Positions 40,089-47,868 of a stretch of 64,000 bases of DNA are shown one piece after another. The notes beneath the pieces are model-generated. The model worked only from the letters and a program-made list of their open reading frames with translations. It did no database searches and had not been told where the DNA came from. The DNA lies in the NCBI RefSeq assembly GCF_023544665.1, contig NZ_JAMJFL010000020.1, forward strand, positions 62,001 to 126,000. The letters run 5' to 3'. The translations under genes were made by a program, and so were the position numbers. The number at the start of each line of letters is the position of its first letter. Position 1 is the stretch's first letter. The stretch is from Streptomyces sp. YS415 (lineage in GTDB: Bacteria > Actinomycetota > Actinomycetes > Streptomycetales > Streptomycetaceae).

Positions 40089-40306
40089 CCCCGTGGCTCG
40101 GCCAGGCGCTGAGCCACAAGGGCGACGCCGGTAGGACGATCGGGAACCCCAGCGCGGTCCGCGCCGTTGGAGCATGCAGAGACGGGATTGCCGGCCGGCC
40201 GAGCGGCTCTGTGCGGCTTCGGGCCACAATGCTGGGGTACCGTCAGAAGAACTGTCTTATCAAACTCACTATGGCAGGAGGGACGGGGCGGCTCCGCTCC
40301 GTATGG

Positions 40307-42340
40307 ATGGACGTGAAGCGATACTTCCGTGGGCCGGTCATGTGGATCGTGCTGGCCGTCCTTGCCGTGGTCGTGTTGATGCAGGTCGTCGGCTCGTCCG
40401 GCGGCTACAAGACGGTGGACACCGGCGAGGTCGTCCAGGCGATCAATGACAACAAGGTCGAATCAGCCAAGCTGACCACCGGCGACGAGCAGACCATCAA
40501 GGTCCAGCTCAAGGACGGCGTCAAGATCAAGGACAGCTCGAAGATCCAGGCGAGCTACATCGGCGACCAGGGCGCGACCCTGGCCAACACCCTGCAGACC
40601 AAGTTCCAGGACAAGCAGATCCCGGACGGCTACACGGTCTCGCCGACGAAGCAGAACGCCTTCGTGAGCATCCTGCTCTCGCTGCTGCCCTTCGTTCTCA
40701 TCGTGGTCGTGTTCCTGTTCCTGATGAATCAGATGCAGGGCGGCGGCTCCCGGGTCATGAACTTCGGGAAGTCCAAGGCCAAGCTCATCACCAAGGACAC
40801 CCCCAAGACGACGTTCGCCGACGTCGCCGGCTCCGACGAGGCGGTCGAGGAACTCCACGAGATCAAGGAATTCCTCCAGGAGCCCGCCAAGTTCCAGGCG
40901 GTCGGCGCCAAGATCCCCAAGGGCGTACTCCTGTACGGCCCCCCCGGTACCGGTAAGACCCTGCTGGCGCGTGCCGTCGCGGGCGAGGCCGGCGTGCCGT
41001 TCTACTCGATCTCCGGTTCCGACTTCGTCGAGATGTTCGTCGGTGTCGGTGCCTCCCGAGTCCGTGACCTGTTCGAGCAGGCCAAGGCGAACGCCCCGGC
41101 GATCGTCTTCGTCGACGAGATCGACGCGGTCGGCCGCCACCGCGGCGCCGGCCTCGGCGGTGGTCACGACGAGCGCGAGCAGACCCTGAACCAGCTGCTC
41201 GTCGAGATGGACGGCTTCGACGTCAAGGGCGGCGTCATCCTGATCGCCGCCACGAACCGTCCCGACATCCTCGACCCGGCCCTCCTGCGCCCCGGCCGCT
41301 TCGACCGCCAGATCGCGGTCGACCGCCCCGACATGCAGGGCCGTCTGGAGATCCTCAAGGTCCACCAGAAGGGCAAGCCGGTCGCTCCCGATGTCGACCT
41401 GTCCGCCGTCGCCCGCCGCACCCCGGGCTTCACCGGTGCCGATCTGTCCAACGTCCTGAACGAGGCCGCCCTGCTGACGGCCCGCTCGGACAAGAAGCTG
41501 ATCGACAACCACATGCTCGACGAGGCCATCGACCGCGTCGTGGCGGGCCCGCAGAAGCGGACCCGGATCATGTCGGACAAGGAAAAGAAGATCACCGCGT
41601 ACCACGAGGGCGGCCACGCCCTGGTCGCGGCGGCCTCCCCGAACTCCGACCCGGTCCACAAGATCACGATCCTGTCGCGAGGCCGTGCCCTCGGCTACAC
41701 GATGGTCCTGCCGGACGAGGACAAGTACTCCACGACGCGCAACGAGATGCTGGACCAGCTGGCGTACATGCTGGGCGGCCGCGCGGCCGAGGAGCTCGTC
41801 TTCCACGACCCGACCACGGGTGCCGCGAACGACATCGAGAAGGCCACCGCCACGGCCCGCGCGATGGTCACGCAGTACGGCATGACCGAGCGCCTCGGCG
41901 CGATCAAGTTCGGTGGGGACAACACCGAGCCGTTCCTCGGCCGTGAGATGGCTCACCAGCGCGACTACTCGGAAGAGGTCGCCGCGCTGGTCGACGAAGA
42001 GGTCAAGAAGCTCATCGAGACCGCGCACAACGAGGCCTGGGAGATCCTGGTCGAGAACCGCGACGTCCTCGACAACCTCGTTCTCGCGCTGCTGGAGCGG
42101 GAGACGCTGGGCAAGGAGGAGATCGCCGAGATCTTCGCCACCATCGTCAAGCGTCCGCCGCGGCCCGCGTGGACCGGCTCCTCGCGCCGTACGCCGTCCA
42201 CCCGTCCGCCGGTGCTCTCCCCCAAGGAGCTCGCACTGACGAACGGCGCCAACGGCTCGACCCCGGCGATCACCACCGCCAAGTCGACGGTCGCCGAGCC
42301 CATCCCGGAGCCCGCTCCCGAGGAGCGCCCGGAGAGCTGA
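40307..42340 (+). CDS. ftsH: ATP-dependent zinc metalloprotease FtsH
   Basis: FtsH is a membrane-anchored hexameric AAA+ protease that degrades membrane and regulatory proteins. The 677-aa protein has two membrane helices (about 9-27 and 119-140), an extracytoplasmic segment between them, Walker A GPPGTGKT (211-218), Walker B IVFVDEIDAVG, the SRH region NRPDILDPALLRPGRFDR, and the zinc site HEGGH (433-437). The C-terminal tail is Pro/Ser-rich. ATG 40307 (DVKRYFRG) matches the conserved start, but no Shine-Dalgarno site lies near it. An in-frame ATG at 40271 with AGGAGG just inside its own reading frame is an alternative. The 218-nt gap after hpt includes an AT-rich stretch that may hold a separate promoter. 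Confidence 0.95.
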   Translation: MDVKRYFRGPVMWIVLAVLAVVVLMQVVGSSGGYKTVDTGEVVQAINDNKVESAKLTTGDEQTIKVQLKDGVKIKDSSKIQASYIGDQGATLANTLQTKFQDKQIPDGYTVSPTKQNAFVSILLSLLPFVLIVVVFLFLMNQMQGGGSRVMNFGKSKAKLITKDTPKTTFADVAGSDEAVEELHEIKEFLQEPAKFQAVGAKIPKGVLLYGPPGTGKTLLARAVAGEAGVPFYSISGSDFVEMFVGVGASRVRDLFEQAKANAPAIVFVDEIDAVGRHRGAGLGGGHDEREQTLNQLLVEMDGFDVKGGVILIAATNRPDILDPALLRPGRFDRQIAVDRPDMQGRLEILKVHQKGKPVAPDVDLSAVARRTPGFTGADLSNVLNEAALLTARSDKKLIDNHMLDEAIDRVVAGPQKRTRIMSDKEKKITAYHEGGHALVAAASPNSDPVHKITILSRGRALGYTMVLPDEDKYSTTRNEMLDQLAYMLGGRAAEELVFHDPTTGAANDIEKATATARAMVTQYGMTERLGAIKFGGDNTEPFLGREMAHQRDYSEEVAALVDEEVKKLIETAHNEAWEILVENRDVLDNLVLALLERETLGKEEIAEIFATIVKRPPRPAWTGSSRRTPSTRPPVLSPKELALTNGANGSTPAITTAKSTVAEPIPEPAPEERPES

Positions 42341-42373
42341 CCCGGGACCGGTGACCGCACCGGCCCCGGAATG

Positions 42374-42415
42374 GATGCCGCGTCCCCCTGGTTTTAGCCT
42401 GGGGGGCGCGGCATC
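42374..42415 (+). terminator. ftsH terminator
   Basis: A 15-bp stem with one G-U pair (42374-42388 with 42401-42415) and a 12-nt loop containing TTTT lies 33 nt after the ftsH stop. Confidence 0.75.
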
Positions 42416-42479
42416 GTCGTATGTCCGCAGTTCAGACGCGTGCCCCACACGCGCCACCCGCACAGGAACGAGGCACCAC

Positions 42480-43085
42480 ATGACCGACCCCGTGACGCTG
42501 GACGGCGAGGGCCGCGTCGGCGAGTTCGACGAGAAGCGCGCCGAGAACGCCGTGCGCGAACTGCTGATCGCGGTCGGCGAGGATCCGGACCGTGAGGGCC
42601 TGAAGGAGACGCCGGGACGGGTGGCCAGGGCGTACAAGGAGATATTCGCCGGCCTGTGGCAGACGCCCGAGGACGTGCTGACGACGACGTTCGACATCGG
42701 GCACGACGAGATGGTGCTGGTGAAGGACATCGAGGTCTACAGCACGTGTGAGCACCATCTGGTGCCGTTCCGGGGCGTGGCGCACGTCGGGTACATTCCG
42801 GCGACCTCCGGGAAGATCACCGGGCTGTCCAAGCTGGCCCGGCTCGTCGACGTCTACGCCCGCCGCCCTCAGGTGCAGGAACGACTCACCACGCAGATCG
42901 CGGACTCCCTGATGGAGATCCTGGAGCCGCGGGGTGTGATCGTGGTCATCGAGTGCGAGCACATGTGCATGTCGATGCGCGGCATCCGCAAGCCGGGCGC
43001 GAAGACGCTCACCTCGGCGGTGCGCGGACAGCTGCGGGACGCGGCCACCCGCAACGAGGCGATGAGCCTGATCATGGCGCGCTGA
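42480..43085 (+). CDS. folE: GTP cyclohydrolase I (folate pathway)
   Basis: FolE converts GTP to dihydroneopterin triphosphate, the first step of folate synthesis. The 201-aa protein has the zinc ligands Cys90 and His93 (TCEHHLVPF) and Cys163 (HMCMSMRG), plus GYIPATSGKITGLSKLARLVD. ATG 42480 follows GGAACGAGG. The remaining folate genes lie just beyond on the opposite strand, so the pathway is clustered but not one operon. Confidence 0.97.
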   Translation: MTDPVTLDGEGRVGEFDEKRAENAVRELLIAVGEDPDREGLKETPGRVARAYKEIFAGLWQTPEDVLTTTFDIGHDEMVLVKDIEVYSTCEHHLVPFRGVAHVGYIPATSGKITGLSKLARLVDVYARRPQVQERLTTQIADSLMEILEPRGVIVVIECEHMCMSMRGIRKPGAKTLTSAVRGQLRDAATRNEAMSLIMAR

Positions 43086-43098
43086 CGCCGCTCGCTCG

Positions 43099-43587
43099 TC
43101 ACGCGGCCGGTGCGGCTCCCGTGCCGTTGTGCTCGTCGTCCTCGGGGAGCTTGCAGACGCGCTCCAGGAAGATGGCCGCCGCTATGACGGCGATGCCCGC
43201 GACGACCGAGAAGCCGGCGTAGATGGCCTGGTCGCGGCGGGCGGGGATGTCGAGGACCTCCAGCAGGAAGACGCCCGTGCCGCCGTACATGCCCGCGACG
43301 AGGGCGGCGACCAGGGCGCTGGCCTGGCCGAAGACGACCGCTCGGGCGGCCATCAGGGGGTCGACGCCCTTGGCGCCCGGGCGGCGCTCGCGCTGCGCCT
43401 TGAGGCGGGAGCGGATCGACAGCGCCGTGGCGAGCAGGACCGCGGCGATCAGGGCGAGGACGATGGGGGCGGCCAGGGGGACGCTCGGCAGGGTCCCGAT
43501 CGAGTTCCAGAGGCGGGCGCCCGCCCAGGACAGGACGCCGGCCACCACGAACACGCCGGCCAGCACCCTGATACGCAGCTCTCTCAC
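43099..43587 (-). CDS. DUF3180 membrane protein
   Basis: The 162-aa product has four hydrophobic segments with positive loops (IRSRLKAQRERRPG) and a charged C-terminus (CKLPEDDEHNG). It matches the actinobacterial DUF3180 family, which nearly always follows folK. The function is unknown; the context suggests a link to folate or pterin metabolism, but that is inference. It is the last gene of the minus-strand folate group, 57 nt behind folK. Confidence 0.85.
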   Translation of the reverse strand: MRELRIRVLAGVFVVAGVLSWAGARLWNSIGTLPSVPLAAPIVLALIAAVLLATALSIRSRLKAQRERRPGAKGVDPLMAARAVVFGQASALVAALVAGMYGGTGVFLLEVLDIPARRDQAIYAGFSVVAGIAVIAAAIFLERVCKLPEDDEHNGTGAAPAA

Positions 43588-43644
43588 GGTGTCCCTTCAG
43601 CTACCCCTGGCTCCCACGGACTGTGGTCGTCCTGACCTTAACGA

Positions 43645-44256
43645 CTACTCGGGCAGTCGGAGTTCCAGATCCCCGCGAGCGGAGACGCCTTCCTGGGCGA
43701 CGGTGCCGAGCAGGTCGGCCACCGCGCCGCGTCCGGGCAGCTGGGCCTCGGGTTCCACGTCGTGCCAGGGGGCGAGGACGAAGGCCCGCTCATGGGCCCG
43801 CGGGTGGGGGAGGGTGAGGGCCGGGTCGTCCGAGACGACGTCGGCGTAGGCGACGATGTCGACGTCGAGGGTGCGCGGCCCCCAGCGCTCGTCACGGACC
43901 CGGTGGAAGGCCTCCTCGACCGCCTGCGCGCGCTCCAGCAGCGAGGACGGGGGAAGGGTGGTCTTCAGGATCACGACCGCGTTGAAGTAGGAGGGCTGGC
44001 TGCCGGGCTGCACGCCCCACGGCTCGGTCTCGTAGACGGGGGAGACGGCCTTGACGCGCAGGCCCGGCGTGTCCTCCAGCGCGTCGATGGCGCCCTGGAG
44101 GGTCTCCAGGCGGTTGCCGAGGTTGGAGCCGAGGGAGATCACGGCGCGCTGCGGGTTGTGCAGGGTGGTGTCGGCGGCGTCCACCTTCTCGACGACGGAG
44201 GCGGGCACCGGCTGTACGGTCGGGTCGCTGGGACCACCGGTGAAGAACGCGGTCAT
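43645..44256 (-). CDS. folK: 2-amino-4-hydroxy-6-hydroxymethyldihydropteridine pyrophosphokinase
   Basis: FolK pyrophosphorylates 6-hydroxymethyl-dihydropterin. The 203-aa protein carries the HPPK signature (GPRTLDVDIVAYAD), SLGSNLGNRLETLQGAIDAL, and VYETEPWG. About 40 extra residues at the N-terminus are typical of the Streptomyces form. The ATG overlaps the folB stop in an ATGA arrangement, so the two are translationally coupled. Confidence 0.96.
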   Translation of the reverse strand: MTAFFTGGPSDPTVQPVPASVVEKVDAADTTLHNPQRAVISLGSNLGNRLETLQGAIDALEDTPGLRVKAVSPVYETEPWGVQPGSQPSYFNAVVILKTTLPPSSLLERAQAVEEAFHRVRDERWGPRTLDVDIVAYADVVSDDPALTLPHPRAHERAFVLAPWHDVEPEAQLPGRGAVADLLGTVAQEGVSARGDLELRLPE

Positions 44257-44612
44257 ACTCGGCTCCGGATGATGGTGACGGTCACGTCGTCGAAGGGGAC
44301 CGTGATCGGCGCGTCCGGTTTGTGGACGCGGACCTCGACCTCCTGGACCCCTTCGTGCTTCAGACAGGCCTGGGCGATGCGCTCGGCGAGGGTTTCGATG
44401 AGGTTGACGGGCTCGCCCTCGACGACGGCCACGACCTCCTCGGCCACGATGCCGTAGTGCACGGTCTTCGTCAGGTCGTCGTCGGCTGCGGCCGGCCGGG
44501 TGTCCAGGCCCAGCACGAGGTCCACGATGAAGGTCTGGCCCTCCTCGCGCTCCTTGGGGAACACACCGTGGTGCCCGCGGGCCTTGAGGCCGCTCAGCGC
44601 GACACGATCCAC
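44253..44612 (-). CDS. folB: Dihydroneopterin aldolase
   Basis: FolB cleaves dihydroneopterin to hydroxymethyl-dihydropterin and glycolaldehyde. The 119-aa protein has RVALSGLKARGHHGVFPKE with the conserved H-G-V-F-x-x-E motif and the active-site Lys in VHKPDAPI. GTG 44612 has GGAG exactly 8 nt upstream; codons open further 5' are not needed. A 247-nt gap separates it from the upstream NTF2-like gene, so it may have its own promoter. Confidence 0.96.
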   Translation of the reverse strand: MDRVALSGLKARGHHGVFPKEREEGQTFIVDLVLGLDTRPAAADDDLTKTVHYGIVAEEVVAVVEGEPVNLIETLAERIAQACLKHEGVQEVEVRVHKPDAPITVPFDDVTVTIIRSRV

Positions 44613-44859
44613 GCGAATCACTCCTGCAATCGTCGGTGACGGCCGGTCTGAACCGTGTGCGGACGGCACACCGGCCTCGAACGAATCTACCTGCGGGCAC
44701 TGACAGGGCCGTTGCACGGGGGCATGCGCCCGCGCCGGGCCCGGAGGTTTCATCGTGTGTTTCCCCCGGGGAATCCGGCGGCTCATGGGTTGGTAGCCGC
44801 CCCTACCCGGAGGCAGGTGATTCCAACCACGTGTTGGTCCCTGTGGGGCGCCTACCCAC

Positions 44860-45363
44860 TCAGGAGGGGGTGTCGTCGCCTTCCTCCTCGTCGGTTTCGG
44901 CCAGCACGGGAGAGGCGTGGTGGGACCAGAGCTTCCAGCCGTGCGGGGTGCGGCGGAAGACGTTGGTGGCGACCACCAGCTGGCCGACGAGCGGGCCGAG
45001 CTCCTCACTGCCCTCGGGTGCGGGGCCGCCGCTGAGGATGTTCTCGGTGCAGGTGACGAGCGCGGTGTCGCCGGTGACCGAGACGTGCACATCGGTGAGG
45101 AAGAACTGGATGTAGTCGGTGTTCGCCATGATCAGCGCGTACGACCTGAGCACCTCGCCGCGGCCGGTGAGCACCGGCCAGCCGGGGTGCACGCAGGAGA
45201 TCACGCCGCTGTCGGCCGGGTCGTGGTAGGTCTCGTCGACGCCGAGGTCGGCCGGGGTGAGCCAGAGGGAGGACAGTTCCTCGAAGTCGCCGCGCTCCAC
45301 CGCCTCGTAGTAGGCGGTGTTCGCGGCCTCCACCTGCTCGACGTCGGTGTGGGGGGCGCTCAC
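44860..45363 (-). CDS. NTF2-like (SnoaL-type) protein in the folate operon
   Basis: The 167-aa product has the cone-shaped alpha+beta fold signature of the nuclear-transport-factor-2 superfamily (VEAANTAYYEAVERGDFEEL, then the WPVLTGRGEVLRSYALIM segment, and CTENILSG). The GTG start overlaps the folP stop by 4 nt, so the gene is co-translated with folP. This partner is conserved in streptomycetes, but no step of the folate pathway requires it. A role in handling a pterin intermediate is possible. I cannot assign catalytic residues. Confidence 0.8.
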   Translation of the reverse strand: MSAPHTDVEQVEAANTAYYEAVERGDFEELSSLWLTPADLGVDETYHDPADSGVISCVHPGWPVLTGRGEVLRSYALIMANTDYIQFFLTDVHVSVTGDTALVTCTENILSGGPAPEGSEELGPLVGQLVVATNVFRRTPHGWKLWSHHASPVLAETDEEEGDDTPS

Positions 45364-46250
45364 CGGGCTCCTTCGGGGGAGTGGGCGATGCCGCGCGCTC
45401 CTTCCACGGCGCGTGCGACCCGTACGGCGTCCGCCGTCGCGCGTACTTCATGCACGCGCACCGCCCATGCGCCCGCGTGCGCCGCGAGTGCGGAGACGGC
45501 AGCCGTGGCCGCGTCGCGCTCGCGGGCGGGCGGCGGGGCGCCCTCCGGCCCGGCCAGGACCCGGCCGAGGAAGCGCTTGCGGGAGGCGGCGACGAGCAGT
45601 GGGTGGCCGAGGCCGAGCAACCGGTCGAGGTGGGCGAGGAGGACGAGGTCGTGCTCGCCGTCCTTGGAGAAGCCCAGGCCGGGGTCGACGACGATGCGGT
45701 CGGGGGCGATGCCGCCGGCCAGCACGGCCTCCACGCGTGCGTGCAGTTCGTCCACGACTTCGGCGACGACGTCGTCGTAGACGCCCCTGACGTTGCCGCC
45801 TTCCAGGAAGCCGCGCCAGTGCATGACGACGAAGGGGGCGCCGGCGTCGGCGACGACCGGGATCATCGCGGAGTCGGCGAGGCCGCCGCTGACGTCGTTG
45901 ACGAGGGCGGCACCGGCCGCGAGGGCCTGTTCGGCGACGGAGGCGCGCATGGTGTCGACGGAGACCGTGACGCCCTCGGAGGCGAGGCCGCGGACGACGG
46001 GGATGACGCGCTTGAGTTCCTCCGCCTCGTCGACGCGGGTGGCGCCGGGGCGGGTGGACTCGCCGCCGACGTCGACGAGGTCGGCGCCCTCGTCGACCAG
46101 GGCGAGGCCGTGCTTGACGGCCGCGGTGGTGTCGAACCAGCGGCCGCCGTCGGAGAAGGAGTCGGGCGTCACGTTCACGACCCCCATGACCGCGCAGCGG
46201 TCCCATTCAGGAAGGCCGGCCACGCGCCCGCGTCCGCTCTGCTTGCTCAT
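45360..46250 (-). CDS. folP: Dihydropteroate synthase
   Basis: FolP joins p-aminobenzoate to the pterin pyrophosphate and is the sulfonamide target. The 296-aa protein has the family signatures MGVVNVTPDSFSDGG, DVGGESTRPGA, DVSGG and DPGLGFSKDGEHD, plus ASRKRFLG. It is the first gene of the minus-strand group folP, NTF2-like, folB, folK, DUF3180. Upstream, 114 nt separate it from the truncated lysyltransferase-like gene. Confidence 0.96.
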   Translation of the reverse strand: MSKQSGRGRVAGLPEWDRCAVMGVVNVTPDSFSDGGRWFDTTAAVKHGLALVDEGADLVDVGGESTRPGATRVDEAEELKRVIPVVRGLASEGVTVSVDTMRASVAEQALAAGAALVNDVSGGLADSAMIPVVADAGAPFVVMHWRGFLEGGNVRGVYDDVVAEVVDELHARVEAVLAGGIAPDRIVVDPGLGFSKDGEHDLVLLAHLDRLLGLGHPLLVAASRKRFLGRVLAGPEGAPPPARERDAATAAVSALAAHAGAWAVRVHEVRATADAVRVARAVEGARGIAHSPEGAR

Positions 46251-46364
46251 ATGTTCAGCGTAGGCCCCGGGGCAGGCCCGGGTGGTCGCGGGACCGGGCA
46301 GTGCGGTCCGGGCGGAAGCCCCGGGGACGGGGGGATGGGAGACTTCCGTCCGGACCTGTCTGGG

Positions 46365-47591
46365 TCACGCCGCGCGGGCGCGGGGGTGCGCGGCGGCGCT
46401 GCGGACACGGGCCGGTCCGGGGCCGCAGGCGTCACGTACGCCCCGTACCGGGGTGGGGTGACCGGCTCGCTCGATGCGCTGGGCCATCCGGCGCGCGGTG
46501 CGCATCGCGCGGCCGGTGAGCGGGAAATCCGCGGCGCCCACCACCGCCTCGTCGCCCGGTCCGAGGGCCCACAGGCCGGTCTCCCGGGTCCACACCTCGC
46601 CGCCGGTCGCGGAGCAGCCCTGCACGGCGGGGGTCCAGGAGTGGGCCTGGGCGATGTCCATGAAGCGTTCGATGGCGCCCGGCCAGGCCTCGATGTCGCC
46701 CACGGGGTCGCCGCCGGCGAGCATGACGCCGGAGTCGACCCGATAGGTGACCGCGGCCCGGCCGCTGGGCGAGAAGACGACGGCGTGGTCCCGGCGGATC
46801 GTCAGGGAGCCGCCGTGCTTGGCCAGCAGGGCCCTCAGGCGTGCCTCGTCCTCCTGGGGGAGCCGGGCGGCGGGGTGTTCGGGGCGCAGCGCGAGACGGA
46901 CCGTGGTGACGGCGGTGAGCAGGCCGAGGGCGCCCAGGGAGACGGCGACGGTCCCCGAGGCGCCGCCCCGGTAGTCGACCGGGCCGTCGAGGCCGAACAG
47001 GCCGTACAGGACATGGGTGAGGCGGTCGGCCAGGCTCGGGTTGCCGACCAGGCTGCCCGGATGGGCGCTGACGACGACGAGCCCGAGGGCGAGTGAACCG
47101 GCGCCCATCAGGACGAGGTTGGCCAGGGCCAGCCAGCGGCTGCGCGGGTCGGGCAGGGCCGTGAACCGGTCGCGGTGGCGCAGCAGGACGGTCAGCAGGA
47201 CGAGCGAGAGGACGGCGCCGAGCGGGGAGTGGCGGTACGCGAACTGGGCCAGGGCGCCTGCCGGGAGCAGGATGACCGCGGCCCGCCAGGCCCGGTGCTT
47301 GCCGCGCCGGAGACCGTGGGCGAGCAGCAGCAACAGCACGCCGGCGCCGAGCGAGAAGGCGGCCGCGAACGGTCCGAACGCGCCCGGCAGCACGTCGGCG
47401 AGGGGGTGGGTACGGCTGTGCCGTAAGCGCGGGAGGACGCCCGCGGCGATGTCCAGGAGGCCGATGAGGACGCAGGCTTGGCCGGCGACGAGCGGCACCG
47501 CCTCGGGGCGCGGGCCGCGCAGCAGCCGGCGCACGCGGCCGGGTCGCCGTGGAATCCCGCCCGGCACTTCCTCAACTGTCCTGACAGGCAT
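46365..47591 (-). pseudogene. Lysyl-phosphatidylglycerol-synthase-like protein (DUF2156), C-terminally truncated
   Basis: The 408-aa frame starts with six to seven hydrophobic helices and then enters the DUF2156 acyltransferase region (LTIRRDHAVVFSPSGRAAV, then WTRETGLWALGPGDEAVVGA, then ARRMAQRIERAGH). At about residue 365, after the HPTPVRGVRDA segment, the homologous sequence stops and is replaced by a Pro/Ala/Arg-rich end. Full members are about 590 aa, so roughly 180 residues of the catalytic domain are missing. Only 114 nt lie between the stop and folP, so they cannot be encoded there. This looks like a deletion derivative. The intact family transfers lysine to phosphatidylglycerol or scrambles lipids. 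Loss of function is likely but a remnant role of the membrane part cannot be excluded. Confidence 0.65.
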
Positions 47592-47868
47592 CGCGTCCCG
47601 TGGTTCTGCGAGTGAGCTCGGATCCGGTGCCGATTCGGGCGTCCGGCGACATTGCGCCCTCTAGGACGGTGTCTTGGGGGAGGAGGTTCACTCACCTCGC
47701 CAAAGCCCGTTCCGCGGTGGTGGAAAGGGGCGGTCGCGGGGCGGTGCGGACGGGTCCGTCGTACTGAATGATCTTGGTGCGGCCCGGAATTCCGTGAACG
47801 CTTCGGGATGGCTGTGTTTTTACGGGGCGGGGCTCCACGATTCGCCTACGCGCGGTAAGTTTCTGGCC
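47592..47868. other. Divergent intergenic region
   Basis: No gene is seen. TAAGTT at 47856-47861 is a probable -10 for the gene on the right. I see no clear promoter for the truncated gene on the left. Confidence 0.5.
47856..47861 (+). promoter_or_regulatory. -10 hexamer TAAGTT implying a leaderless start
   Basis: TAAGTT ends 7 nt before the ATG at 47869 and the intervening TCTGGCC is not a ribosome binding site. Confidence 0.5.
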
